Shown here one piece after another: positions 10,753 through 20,978 of a stretch of DNA of 64,000 nucleotides. The position numbers and the translations under genes are program-made. Location: contig NC_073693.1 of NCBI RefSeq assembly GCF_029784155.1, positions 153,919,442 to 153,983,441 on the forward strand, in the 5' to 3' direction. The notes under the pieces were generated by a model, which saw only the letters and a list, made by a program, of their open reading frames with translations, ran no database searches and was not told the DNA's origin. Origin of the DNA: Uranotaenia lowii (Eukaryota; Arthropoda; Insecta; Diptera; Culicidae). Numbering within the stretch: the first letter of the stretch is position 1; every line of letters begins with the position of its first letter.

Positions 10753-11629
10753 GTATCATTTTCTCAATGAGCATTTTTACGTACGAGTGTTGAATGGACT
10801 GCATAAGGTTTATTTATTTATTTATTAACTTATTTTTGTCTTACAATAGCTGTGTAAATGCTGGAGATTCAAGTTGGAGCTTATTCGGGTATATTGAAAC
10901 TCGCGTGCCGCTCTGCTTGTTTGCGAATGGCTCGTGTACTTTCTCATCTATCTTTCCTGTACTTTTCCTTTCTTCCTCTTAACGATTCTATTGCTTTCAC
11001 TATATCACTACTGGGATTTGGTTCTTTACGGGAGAATGAGTATCACTCAACTGCAATTGCGCACATTGTCGCGCACTCTTCCAGTCGGATTTATTTTTAG
11101 TTCACAAGGGTTCTAAGAGTATGACTGACCAATTATTTGGAAAACAATATTAAAGGCTCTTTATAAGAAGACTACTTGTAAGCTATTCTAGTTTATTCAA
11201 ATGAAAGCTCTTTAACTAGATTAAACTTGATGAAAGTGCAGCATATCATATAGTGTATTTGTAAATAAAAATACTTTTTTTAAAACAACAAATATTTACA
11301 TTATCACATTTTTACTATTTACTGAAAGAAATACTTTATTTTTATTATAAACAGCTGTGCTGTTTCCATATGTCTTGAGAAATTCAAACAATGTATTTAT
11401 TCATTTTTTAGTATCATACAGCAGGGCCTGAATTGATTCTTTCATGAAATGATGAACAAACCTGGCCTTTTAAAAGGCAACACGAAAATTTTCAGTGTAA
11501 TATTGTATAATACAATCGATAGATTGAATTATCAATTAGTATTGAGATTACACTGAAAAGAAAACAAATCCATAGGCTTTTGATTACAAAATTTTAAAAC
11601 ACAGCTCAAGAAAATAAAATTTAAATTTT
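10753..11629. other. Intergenic 3' flank of the spätzle gene
   Basis: Short TTTA runs occur near 10808. Nothing else recognisable is seen; the open frames overlap each other and lack family features. Confidence 0.5.
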
Positions 11630-12020
11630 TTAGAATCAGAATTTACTATCAGAGTTTAGAATCAGATTCAGAATCTTAGTTCACATTCAGAATAAAAGTT
11701 AAGAATCAAAATTCAGAATCAGAATTGATAATTCGTAATTCATAATTAATAAACAGAATTAATAATTTATCAGAACTCAAAATTCAGAATCAAATTTTAT
11801 AATCAAAAAGCATAATTAAAATTCGTTTTTTTTATTCAGATATAGAATTGAGAATTCAGAATAAGAGCTGATCATCTTAATTCACAATCAGAATTATAAT
11901 CGAAACTCAAAATTAAAATCAGATATTAAAATCAGAATGCAGAATTTCTCACTAAGAATCATAGTAAAAAAATTGTAGGCAGTCAGAATATTTATTCAGA
12001 AATCATAATTTTCAATTTAA
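11630..12020. repeat. Degenerate AGAATCAGAATT-type low-complexity repeat
   Basis: Variants of AGAATCAGAATTC, such as AGAATCAGATTCAGAATC and AAAATTCAGAATCAGAATT, recur irregularly over ~390 bases. A shorter tract of similar composition lies near 38140-38240. Confidence 0.6.
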
Positions 12021-12285
12021 ACATCGAATAAGAAATTGATTAACCCTTATCCGTCCCTGATTTTTTTACCCGTTATAGCCCCTGGAGTGTCAATTTTCTA
12101 CTCCTCGCTTAAAACGTTTTAACTTTGCGCTGCTACGATCAATTTTTAACTTCAGCTTTCATGAACTCTGAAGCAATATTTTTTTGAGTAAATCATATGT
12201 GACTAACGGTAGTTTTTGCACTGATAAACAGATATAACTCTGCATCACATTTCCATCAACCTTAGGTTCGTGTCTAAACTGCTTA

Positions 12286-12851
12286 GAGCATCTGTATTCG
12301 TGGTCTATTCTTGGGTCTTAGAACATCTGTATCCGTGGTCCATTCTTGGGTCTAATTTATACAAGAATTGAATCAACGAAATAAGATCCAGTCCAGTGAA
12401 AAAACAGGCAACCCCACTCGTTCTCAAACGGCTTAGAACTACGTAAAATTGGATCCAAATTTCATCAATTTTGGAGCAATCCTTATACCAGTTTTAAAAA
12501 AATGTGAGATGAAACTGGCATAATGGAACACGGATGCGGTTGCTCGGGTTGAAATTTGGGTCTAAACCGGCTGTTTGGACCACGGATACAGGTGCCTCAT
12601 TTGAAGAAGCGAACCAAAGAAATTAGATCCGAACCTATGAAAAAACTGGCAACTGCACTCGTGTTCCATTAACTGTCAAACAGTTTAGAACTGCGTCAAA
12701 TTGGATCCAAATCTCATCAGTTTTGGATCAATTCTTATCAACCAGCTTTAACAAAAGTTGAGTTTAAACTGGTATAATGGATCACCAGTGCGGTTGCTAA
12801 GGTCAGAATTTGGGTCTAAACTAGCTGTTTGGACCACGGATACAGGTGCTC
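12286..12851. mobile_element. TTA-flanked MITE (566 bp, PIF/Harbinger-like) with duplicated terminus
   Basis: The ends read GAGCATCTGTATTCGTGGTC and, inverted, GAGCACCTGTATCCGTGGTC, with TTA outside both (12283-12285 and 12852-12854). A 3-bp TTA duplication suits PIF/Harbinger. At the left end the terminus is present twice in tandem (12286 and about 12322). The body consists of two diverged direct repeats of roughly 260-300 bp, sharing AAATTGGATCCAAAT and TTTGGGTCTAAAC. Confidence 0.65.
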
Positions 12852-12854
12852 TTA

Positions 12855-13840
12855 GTAAGTGATTAATGCACTGGTTGTGATGGCGCTAGTATTCAAAAAT
12901 TACTCCACGTACTCTAATGACACGTAGAAAAATATATGGAATTTTCATTTCCTACCGAGCATTTTCAGCCTGCTTCAATTTTTCTGCGTGTAAAAGTATA
13001 CGTTGCTATGGAGTTCATTTTGTGTTTTGTTTTCTTTCGAGCGAAAAAAGGTCCCGATGTTTGAAATGTACTAGATTCTCTGAGCTTTCAAATTTGAGGA
13101 ACAAAATTTGATACATACCTTCATATGAAAATGGAATCTTCGTATTTGAATCATATTTCAATCATTGGAATAGTATAATTAGAAAAAAAAAGAATTTCAT
13201 AATTGATTTGAAAATGAAGTTCATCATTTTTTAATAAATTATTTTAGCAAATGTATAAGAGTCAAAAATTTAAAGATTTTCAAAGCAAAAATATACTCTT
13301 TAAATTGTCTGAAATTTTCTTCAATTTTCCCCTTTGGATAAAATTTTCAATAGTTCAAAACACTTTGGTACCTATTTTATTTTTACGGCTTTATCGGTGA
13401 ATTAAAAAAAAACATAGATGAATTTTTAAAATTTGAAAAAAAAAAACAAAATAGTTGATCCGTGCTGAACAAAAGTCAAGTATGTGATGTAAATGCCTTT
13501 TAAAATCATGTTCTATCCAACTATAATTTACATGAACAATATTTACGAATTATATAAATTAAATGATTTACGAAAAAATCGAAATTTAGTTATTGGAATC
13601 ATTATATGATCGGGAAAACGAAGCTTTGGGAATGATGAACTAGTTGGCGCCAGGTGTTTTAGGCGATCAATAATTTTCAACTCCGCAAGCTGAGTTATAC
13701 CTGCTTATCAGTGGTTTTAGTAAGGGATATTTTTTCGGATTTTTTATTTTAGAAGTTTAATTGCAAGGAAGCAAATGAATCTTTCTATTGATGTGTTCAA
13801 AAAAAATTATAGCAGTGGAAACGATTTAGATCTATCTTAC
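12855..13840. other. Repeat interior / intergenic, no gene seen
   Basis: The sequence lies between the TTA MITE and the right part of repeat copy C. I see no coding region or RNA gene. Confidence 0.4.
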
Positions 13841-13960
13841 TTTAGGAGTGTCAAATTGACACTCAAGATCTGATAGGCTTTCAGGGAGCGTCCAAAAACT
13901 AATGATGCAAAATAAAAGATTTTACCTATATATTCATCAGGGCCCCCCGAAGGAATTGTT

Positions 13961-14122
13961 TTGTTTTGAAGCGCCTGAAAAAAGTAACAAGCCTTAAAAC
14001 TTCCAATAGTTTCATATTCACAATCAACAGCTGATTAGGATTTTCAACCCTAATCCGCTCTTGACTGTCACACTATTGGAAGTTTTAAGGTTTATACTTT
14101 TTTCCAGGCGCATCAAAACAAA
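13961..14122. repeat. Inverted repeat (~49-bp arms, 63-bp loop)
   Basis: The arms 13961-14009 and 14073-14122 share TTTTGAAGCGCCTGAAAAAAG and CTTAAAACTTCCAATAG in inverse orientation. The loop holds CCCTAATCCGCTCTTGA, which recurs inverted at 46079-46100 and 63178-63200. The structure therefore belongs to the same dispersed repeat family as those sites. Confidence 0.6.
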
Positions 14123-14129
14123 TTGACAT

Positions 14130-14804
14130 TGAATTTAATTCATTTGAGGTTATACGTATGTATTAAACATAAATTGGATTTAAACTCAAAACTTATATCA
14201 AGAAGAATTCATGATTTTTTGTACCATTGTACTCTGATATTTCCTCGCTCAAAGTCTCAGTCTATACTTTGAGATTTGCAAGTCACAGGCGTTTTCAATA
14301 TATGGATTATAATAAGAATATGAAAAAAAATATAAGAAAGCATCCTGAATTTATGTTTTTTATTCAGATTCGAAGTCTTTAAACTTATTTCTTTAGTAGA
14401 GATCAATCAAAACAAACCTAAAAATTGCGATCCTGAATTAAAAACTCAGAATCATAATTCATTTCAAAATTTGAGCTTTTCAGAATTATTTTAGCACGTA
14501 GCCTGGCCGGGAAACTCCGGGCAATTTTTTTTAAACCTAGCAAAAACCGAGTTATAGTTTTAAATCTAACATTCCAAAACTCGGGTAATATCCGGGAAAA
14601 TTTGAGCAAATTTTAGGCTATAATGAAAAATATATTAGGCAAAAAGTGAAAAAAAAAAAATTGAAATTTAATGTATTTGTCGAAGCAGCGTTCAATTCGT
14701 TTAAGGCATCCGAAAAAAATGGTTTATTTGGATAAAACAAACTTAAAAAAGAACTTTTCGGGCGTATAAATCAAAACTACGGCTTTTGATCAATTTACCA
14801 ATTT
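14130..14804. other. Intergenic, no gene seen
   Basis: Short CCGGGAAA-type tracts near 14500-14600 resemble the repeat-like sequence at 37840-38040. Both stretches also contain CAATTTACCAATTTATG, so a shared old repeat is likely. Confidence 0.4.
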
Positions 14805-14840
14805 ATGTATGTATGTATGTATGTATGTATGTATGTATGT
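14805..14840. repeat. (ATGT)9 microsatellite
   Basis: Nine uninterrupted ATGT units. Read on the minus strand, the tract follows TCAGCCACTGGTGG as (TACA)n, which is the kind of tail some SINEs carry. Confidence 0.95.
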
Positions 14841-14920
14841 ACCACCAGTGGCTGATAGATCTTTCGACCCGAGCCGGTACGGGAAGTCTCGATCGCACAT
14901 TCAAATATTGTTCATGCTTA
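14841..14920 (-). repeat. Left half of the sequence split by the gypsy array (possible SINE 3' part)
   Basis: Joined to 34405-34640 across the target site, this gives a short GC-rich stretch that ends, on the minus strand, in the (TACA)n tract. The right half contains GTGGGTTCAAGCC, resembling a Pol III B box. A tRNA-derived SINE is possible but no A box or flanking duplication was found. Confidence 0.3.
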
Positions 14921-14924
14921 ACTC
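14921..14924. repeat. Target-site duplication ACTC (left)
   Basis: ACTC lies directly outside the left LTR and again at 34401-34404 outside the right LTR. It is absent at the middle LTR, so the three-LTR array derives from one insertion event. Confidence 0.8.
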
Positions 14925-16402
14925 TATAAGTATCGACTAGCTCAGGCGGCTACTTTGTCAGGGTCGGCTTCCACTAGCTAGCAGAGAAACAACAACAGGG
15001 TGGACAAGGATAAGGGTACGGCAACCAAAGAATTTCCAATAATATGGGCTCTCGGAGAAACTAACAAAACCTGATTTTTCATTTTATACGTTTATTGGAA
15101 AGACATCACAACATAAGGAATTAGGGAGTGCGTTGCGGCCGTTGACGTCCTGGTCCCGGAGCGAATTCCCATGGTTTCAGCTGAAGTAGTTTGAGGTTAG
15201 GTTGATTGAAGACAGGTGGAGGGCTTGGGTTGATTGAAGACAGTCCAAAATGGTTGACGACGAAGTTCTTGAGGGTGGTCAGGGGGTAAAGAGCTTGAGG
15301 GTTGATGGTGGTAATGGGCAGACGACTCAAAACTTGGTTTTGGCAAACGGAAGAGGTTGAAGGTGGTTTGCTGACAGATTGACGACTTGGAGGGGGGGCT
15401 TAATGACGAGCGGAGCCACACACCACAAAAGGTTTGTCAATTTTACCTGTCTTCCTTTTCTGCCACGTGTTGGAATTCTGGTCGTCCAGAGCCCGAGGAG
15501 GCCGCACAAATGGCTCGGATGTTCGTAGTGCCCCTTCTTCGCCCCCTGACGTCCTCGAACGGTCCACGACTGCCGCCAGCACGAACCTTCCGGCTCGCAG
15601 TAATGTTGGTTACCCGGTAGTCCTTCCGGCCACGTGCTTCCGAGATAGTCGAAAAGGTGGATGTCGGAAAAGCACGTCCTTTCGATCGTTCCTCCTAGTT
15701 GGCGTCCGGAGTCTTGACCAAAGAAGGAATCCGGTCAGGCTGAAACAGGTCCGATTAAAGACGGAACGGACCTTGAGCTCGAACTATCTGGATCCACACG
15801 CGCTGCTCTTCCTTTTACTTGAGCACAAATTTCACGTGAGCTGGGAGTGATTTAAAAGGGCGACTTCACTCTTCGAGCGTTCAGCACTGAATGCCCGCTT
15901 CCTTTCCCAGTTTTTTCTTTCAGCCTCCTACTCTCCAAACTTCGCCCGATTCTCGCCCGAGTTTCCGGCTGTCAGGTTGTACTCGGCGATAGAGTTGGGA
16001 GCTCCTGGTTGTTGAGTTCGACTGGTAAGGATGGAGCTAGGGTGACCAAAGACACAGAATCACATCATGTTTGCACTATCGGACCACGGAGGAGCCCGCA
16101 TCATGTCAATCGGACCGGAGCACCAGTCATTAGTATGGCACTAAATCGTGTCCCTGGACTCTCCTGTCTCAGGGACGCCCCAGCCAGATGATCTCCGTGG
16201 TGCAAACACGACGTGAGACCGACCCTACAATCAAAGCTAACACACACATATATTCATAAACTTTAACAATAATAAAGAGCCAATTGAAATATATATAAAA
16301 AAAGAATACAATGCAAATATTGAAAAGAATATCTTGAATTGTCTAATTAGACATATAAATGGAAATCGTTTAGAGTGCCATTGTTACCGTTCGACGGTAA
16401 CA
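14925..16402 (-). repeat. LTR 1 (3' LTR of unit 1)
   Basis: Boundaries were set by comparison with the other LTRs and by the ACTC duplication. In element sense it starts TGTTACCG; that end forms an 8-bp hairpin (TGTTACCG / CGGTAACA). It ends CTTATA, which is not the usual CA. A sense-strand AATAAA lies at 15091-15096. On the opposite strand, TTTAAAAG at 15851-15858 with TCAGCA 30 bases on resembles a TATA/initiator pair. Confidence 0.9.
15091..15096 (-). terminator. Candidate polyadenylation signal in the LTR
   Basis: AATAAA in element sense, about 166 bases before the LTR end. The same site is present in the other two LTRs (24086-24091 and 33089-33094). Confidence 0.45.
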
Positions 16403-16406
16403 ATTA

Positions 16407-16415
16407 TCCCCCTCC
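16407..16415 (-). promoter_or_regulatory. Polypurine tract of unit 1
   Basis: GGAGGGGGA in element sense lies four bases before the LTR start. It would prime plus-strand DNA synthesis. Unit 2 has it at 25402-25410. Confidence 0.65.
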
Positions 16416-16544
16416 ACAGAAAAAAAATACAAAGTATTTTTTTCTGCTTTTTTGATCTCCGTGCAATTTCAATCCAACCCATGAGAATCATTTTGGCGCT
16501 TCATCCGGGAAGTTTATTTTTTTATATTTTTTTTTAAATTTTTT

Positions 16545-16546
<2 letters not shown>

Positions 16547-16581
<35 letters not shown>
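16547..16581. repeat. Poly-T tract (35 nt; poly-A in element sense)
   Basis: The matching tract in unit 2 is 42 T at 25543-25584. Together with one extra A it accounts for the whole 8-bp length difference between the units. Confidence 0.9.
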
Positions 16582-16583
<2 letters not shown>

Positions 16584-16906
16584 CTACAACCTAATTTTGC
16601 TTAATTCATCACTTGTTTCATTATAATTTAATTAATTCAAAAGTTTACCAACATAATTATCATTATTCCTTATTACTATTTGGTTTTTATCTAATTCTTT
16701 ATTTTGGGAATGTATTATCCTATAAACTACTTTATAACTTAACCTACCAAGTTTCATTCATGCTTTCAGTGGTATATATATATTTTTTTCTTTCATTCGC
16801 ACAACATTTATACGGGCCCGTAATAACATTCATTCACACATTCAATCTTCTTTCACTCATTCATTAGATACCGCTGCATAAATATTATTTAATATCCCTA
16901 ACCTAA

Positions 16907-17102
16907 ATTCTCAATGAGGCTTATTCAACGGCCTTCATTGGAAATGTTCTCATCGAAATTAAAGTAATTTTCCTTACTCTAATTCTCAATGTGGCTTATT
17001 CAACGGCCATCATTGGATCCTTTTGCATTATGAAACTTCAAATTTAAGAGCTCTATCATTCTTAAACTCTCAATGTGGCTTATTCAACGGCCATCATTGG
17101 AT
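16907..17102 (-). repeat. Three direct ~36-bp repeats in the gypsy 3' region
   Basis: Copies at 16907-16943, 16983-17018 and 17067-17102 share TCTCAATGTGGCTTATTCAA and CGGCCATCATTGGAT; the first has GAGG and TTCA variants. Spacing is 76 and 84 bp. They recur in unit 2 at 25910-25946, 25986-26021 and 26070-26105. Repeated motifs of this sort can be protein-binding sites, as with the Su(Hw) sites of Drosophila gypsy, but here that role is only inferred. Confidence 0.75.
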
Positions 17103-17488
17103 CTGATTTTACTCTGTGGATTTAGTTACAACTTTCTTCACGAGATTTTAGTCCTACTATGCAATTTGATTTCCAAATATGATATTTTAGGTTATCCCTG
17201 AAGTGATTAATCCCAACAATGGGCAGGTTTTATTTTCTTTGAAAAATCTACGATTATTGAATTCTTCTATTAATAATTATTCTTGCTCCTAAAACTTGTA
17301 TGCAAGTCGACCTACAGTATTGGTTGCGACATTTCGAAAGCTTTTCCAACACTATTTTCGCCCGAGTTGATCTGTCAGTGGAAGTTTGTTTTGCTTTGTA
17401 TTTTCGCGGCAGCGGAACGAGAATCGTTCCTTTTCAGTTTGTTGTGAGGAAGTGACGACCTGTACTTACCGAATTCAAGTTAATTCAG

Positions 17489-17680
17489 GTAAGTTATTGG
17501 GTTTATATGCTACATGGAAGACCCCTAATCCGTTTATATTCCAGGGAAGGAATCCCCTAACACGGCCAGTACAACAAAGATGATACGATTCATGACGGTG
17601 ATCGCGACGAAATCCGGTAAGTAATATTTACATTTTGTTGTTGTTGTTTTATCCATTCCGTTTTACCCTTTTCGTTTTAG
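17489..17680 (+). other. Two intron-like GT-AG segments antisense to the gypsy unit
   Basis: On the plus strand, CAG|GTAAGT...TTCCAG runs 17489-17544 (56 nt) and GGTAAGTAA...GTTTTAG runs 17617-17680 (64 nt, T-rich 3' end). Both have good donors and lengths typical of small insect introns. A TCAGT initiator-like motif lies at 17371. Unit 2 carries the same segments at 26492-26547 and 26620-26683. An antisense spliced transcript is possible but unproven. Confidence 0.35.
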
Positions 17681-17807
17681 GTGTTGATAGAGTGAACCGG
17701 CTAATATATTCTATGTTATGACAATGAAATTTTTGTGGGAATAAATCGAACGGGATGATGAACCATTAATGACGCGTTATGAATGGAAACACAAGAGAAA
17801 TTCCTCA

Positions 17808-20800
17808 CTAAGGTTTCAAGTGCTCCGCAGGCCAAATGCCTAATGATTTTCCCTCTAAATCTTCGATTTCATAGGACGATGAACCGACTTTTCGTACAAC
17901 TCGCGCGGGAATGTACTGCGGTCCATATTTCGCGTTATAATTGTCGGCCGCACTCGACTGCTTCATGTTACGCCGGAAAATGACCTGGCCTACTTCCAAT
18001 GCTTTTCCGTATTTACGATGTCGTAGATTATAGTTTTTTCTTCCTTCCTCATGCGCTTTACGTAGGTTTTTCTGAACTAATTCATTGATTTGATGAAAAA
18101 GTTGTTTTTGTCTAGCTTGTTGCTCGTCGAGAGTTAATTCTGACTCGGACCCGATTCGGTTGTGATCTGTTCCCTGAAGGACGAGTTCATAGCCATGAGT
18201 GGCAAAGAAGGGAGTAACTTTCGTTGCAGAGTGTACGGAGGAATTTATTATAGCCTCAATCTCGGACAATTTCACATCCCAAAGCTTTTGATCCCCCCGG
18301 GCGTAGGTTCTAATAGCAGCATTGACTGTTCGATTTACCCTTTCCACTGGGTTGGCCTGGGAATGGTATTTCGAATTCAGCCAATGCCGTATGTTGAACC
18401 TTGCCAGTAGGGATCGAAATTCTTTCGATGTGAAACAGGAGGCATTGTCAGTGATCATAACTTTGGGGACAGAGTTCCGATAGAACCACTGGTCACGAAT
18501 CGCGATTGAAACGGCTGCGCTATCTATTCTGCGAAAGGGCAAGAGCATGACCCATTTAGTGTGTAAGTCGACAGTGGACAAGATATACTGATGTTGCTTC
18601 TTACTGCGTGGGAGCGGCCCGATGAAGTCAACGGCTATGATTTCCCACGGGTGGGTGGTAATCCGTTGTTCTCCCATGGGCGGAGTTAAGGATATATTGG
18701 GCGCCTTACATTCTTTACAAGTTATACAACGGGATACGTAATCCCGAACCTCTGTAGCCATTCTTGGCCAGTAGAAATTCTGACGAATCCTAGCTAAGGT
18801 TTTCTCAAAGCCGGTGTGCATGGCCTCATCATGCGAATCGGTGATTATGGCCATACGTTCGGAAGGTGGTGGAATTTGTTTCCAATCATAGCTATTGTCG
18901 TGAGGATCCGAAAAATTACCAACGAACTTATAAAGGATGTTATTATGAAATCTATAATCGACATGTTCATCTGGATTGTTTAAAACATTGTGAAGAAGTT
19001 CTTCATACCAATCTCCTGGAGTCCTTACGGTGACTGCCGAAACACTCCGGGAGAGCGCGTCAGGGACTATATTTTCCTTTCCCTTTCGATGAACAATTGA
19101 CATATTGTAGTGTTGTAATTGCAAGCACCATCGGCTGCACCTGGAGGCTGTTTTCCATTTGGTGGACATTAAATGGGTCAACGCTGAGGAATCCGTCACT
19201 AGGGTAAAGTGCGATCCCTCAACGTAGCCTCGGAACGCCTCTATCGAAAGAAGGGCTGCCAAGGCCTCTTTCTCGCAGGCGTGATAATTCCGCTGGGGTG
19301 TAGTAAGCTTATGAGAATAATAAGCGATAACGTGTTCTGCCCCATCTTGCAATTGAGTTAATACGCCAGCGACGGCGACGTCACTGGCGTCCGTTTGAAT
19401 TGAAAATTCCTGGTTAAAATTTGGACACGCGAGAATGGGTGCTGAAACTAATTTTTCCTTTATAAGGCTGAACGCGTTTTCAGCCTCTTCCGACCAACCG
19501 AGGATTTTAGATTTGGTCTTGAGGAGGTCTGACAAAGCCGACGTCACTCCACTAAAGTCGCCTATGAAGCGTCGGTAGTAGTTTGCCATTCCTAGGAACC
19601 TTCGGAGTTTGGTGATCGTATTTGGCCGCTCAAACTCTACGATGGCACGAATCTTCTCCGGGTCGGCCCTCAAACCGTCTGTCGAAAGCAGGTATCCTAG
19701 GAATGGCAGTTCTGGTAATCCAAATTTAGATTTGTTAATGTTGATGGCTAGATTAGCGGATGACAGTCGTTGAGCTACATCTTTTAGAAGTCGTGCGTGA
19801 TCCTCGAACGTCTCCGTGACTATTATAATGTCGTCTAAGTACACGAAGACGTTCGGTTCCAGTTCACCATGTCCCAGAACTCGGTCCATGAGACGGGATA
19901 GGGTAGCTGGACTGTTAACTAGCCCAAAGGGGAGTCTGGTGAACTGAAACAACCCCTTGCCCTGGACACTAAAAGCGGTGTATCGTCTGGAGGCTTTCTC
20001 CAAAGGAATTTGGAGAAAGGCCTCCGACAAGTCGATAGTACTTAGGTACCTCGCTCTTGGCAGTTGACCTAAGATCCGACCAGGGTGGGGCAAGGGGTAG
20101 GCGTCACGCACGGTTCGCTCGTTCACCTTACGAGCGTCTAAACATAATCGAACCTTTCCCGATGGTTTGATTACTGGGACGACATTGGAACACCAATCGG
20201 AATTGGCTCTTTCGATTACGCCGGCATTTAACATTCTCCTTAGTTCAGCGTACACTTTTTCCTGAACCTTGGGTGACAGAGTGTACGGATATTGACGTAC
20301 GGGTGGCTTACCACGCCATTCGTCCGAGATCTCGATGTGATGTTCTGTTAAATGAGTCAAGGACAGTTCCTCAGTGTTGGCCACTTTGAACATGCTCTTG
20401 ATATAGTCTAACTGTTTCTGTTCTTGGGGAGTTAGTACTGATGATAACGGTGTGTCTGACTCAGTATGTTTGGCTTCTACTACCATACAGGTTTGGACAG
20501 TCGGCCATATCTGGAACCGCTGCCAGAAGTCCATTCCAAGTATACAGTCAGTAGTCAAGTCCTGAATGACTAACGTTGGGATTATTTTAAGTTGTTGGTG
20601 GAAATTATAGGGTATATCTAATTGACCAAGAACCTTAAGAGTAGTTCCGTTAGCAGAACGTACTGTTACAGGGTTAGCTGTTGTTTTAAGTCTTTGATTA
20701 CTAAACTTATTGTAGACCTTCTGACTAATTAAAGTTAGTTGGCTACCTGAATCGAGTAAGGCCTTGCATTTAATGCCGTAGATTTTGATATCAGCGTAGG

Positions 20801-20978
20801 GGCGATTATCTCCAAAATGAGAAAGGGAAATAGTAAAAGTCTGTGTTAAGCTATCATTAGTTTCAACTGGGAAAGGTTCCCAGAACTTAGACGGAGTATC
20901 GTTCAAAGGGAAACAATTCACGCGGTGGGGTTCGGCGGTCCGCGGTTTTGGACCGTCTGCGGCACGTTTTTTTGGCAA
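17808..20978 (-). CDS. pol: Gypsy unit 1 pol polyprotein (protease-RT-RNase H-integrase)
   Basis: The open frame has no AUG upstream of the conserved domains; it begins inside the gag overlap, so it should be made as a Gag-Pol fusion by -1 frameshifting at 20966-20972. Domains in order: aspartic protease with ALLDSGSQLTLIS (DSG about residue 76); reverse transcriptase with VYLDDIIIV (YLDD about 380-383); RNase H with TDASD (about 529) and TDSSAL; and integrase with an H-H-C-C zinc site (HDEAMH ... CITCKEC, about 716-755). The integrase core shows D in AVDFIGP, D in TDNAS and E in NPVERVNRT. The last 60 residues resemble a GPY/F-type tail (GPQYIPARVV). No stop or missing catalytic residue is seen, so the protein looks functional. 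No env follows. It is a Ty3/gypsy element; the clade is not assigned. Confidence 0.95.
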   Translation of the reverse strand: MPKKRAADGPKPRTAEPHRVNCFPLNDTPSKFWEPFPVETNDSLTQTFTISLSHFGDNRPYADIKIYGIKCKALLDSGSQLTLISQKVYNKFSNQRLKTTANPVTVRSANGTTLKVLGQLDIPYNFHQQLKIIPTLVIQDLTTDCILGMDFWQRFQIWPTVQTCMVVEAKHTESDTPLSSVLTPQEQKQLDYIKSMFKVANTEELSLTHLTEHHIEISDEWRGKPPVRQYPYTLSPKVQEKVYAELRRMLNAGVIERANSDWCSNVVPVIKPSGKVRLCLDARKVNERTVRDAYPLPHPGRILGQLPRARYLSTIDLSEAFLQIPLEKASRRYTAFSVQGKGLFQFTRLPFGLVNSPATLSRLMDRVLGHGELEPNVFVYLDDIIIVTETFEDHARLLKDVAQRLSSANLAININKSKFGLPELPFLGYLLSTDGLRADPEKIRAIVEFERPNTITKLRRFLGMANYYRRFIGDFSGVTSALSDLLKTKSKILGWSEEAENAFSLIKEKLVSAPILACPNFNQEFSIQTDASDVAVAGVLTQLQDGAEHVIAYYSHKLTTPQRNYHACEKEALAALLSIEAFRGYVEGSHFTLVTDSSALTHLMSTKWKTASRCSRWCLQLQHYNMSIVHRKGKENIVPDALSRSVSAVTVRTPGDWYEELLHNVLNNPDEHVDYRFHNNILYKFVGNFSDPHDNSYDWKQIPPPSERMAIITDSHDEAMHTGFEKTLARIRQNFYWPRMATEVRDYVSRCITCKECKAPNISLTPPMGEQRITTHPWEIIAVDFIGPLPRSKKQHQYILSTVDLHTKWVMLLPFRRIDSAAVSIAIRDQWFYRNSVPKVMITDNASCFTSKEFRSLLARFNIRHWLNSKYHSQANPVERVNRTVNAAIRTYARGDQKLWDVKLSEIEAIINSSVHSATKVTPFFATHGYELVLQGTDHNRIGSESELTLDEQQARQKQLFHQINELVQKNLRKAHEEGRKNYNLRHRKYGKALEVGQVIFRRNMKQSSAADNYNAKYGPQYIPARVVRKVGSSSYEIEDLEGKSLGIWPAEHLKP

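Larger units (their letters stand above)
12045..13985. repeat. Dispersed repeat family 'GAGTGTCAAATTGACACTC', copy C
   Basis: The left edge carries CCGTCCCTGATTTTTTTACC, then CCTGGAGTGTCAATTTTC. The right part at 13848-13900 carries GGAGTGTCAAATTGACACTC followed by AAGATCTGATAGGC. The same blocks occur at 40500-40560, 43350-43400, 62980-63010 and 63165-63195. I infer one family with inverted-repeat-like ends that carry a near-palindrome. The MITE at 12286-12851 is inserted in this copy. The exact ends and target duplication are not resolved. Confidence 0.45.
16403..17807 (-). other. 3' non-coding region of gypsy unit 1
   Basis: About 1.4 kb lies between the pol stop and the 3' LTR with no env-like frame. 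It holds three ~36-bp repeats, a long poly-T (poly-A in element sense) tract and, on the antisense strand, two intron-like GT-AG pairs. The equivalent region of unit 2 is 25398-26810. Confidence 0.8.

Noticed and set aside
15434..15850. A 138-codon plus-strand frame in each LTR (also 24429 and 33432)
   Set aside because: It runs antisense to the element, overlaps several other frames and matches no family I know. GC-rich LTR sequence gives such frames by chance.
16403..17807. A search for an env gene downstream of pol
   Set aside because: No minus-strand frame with a signal peptide, fusion peptide or transmembrane segment is present. The element is a retrotransposon without env.
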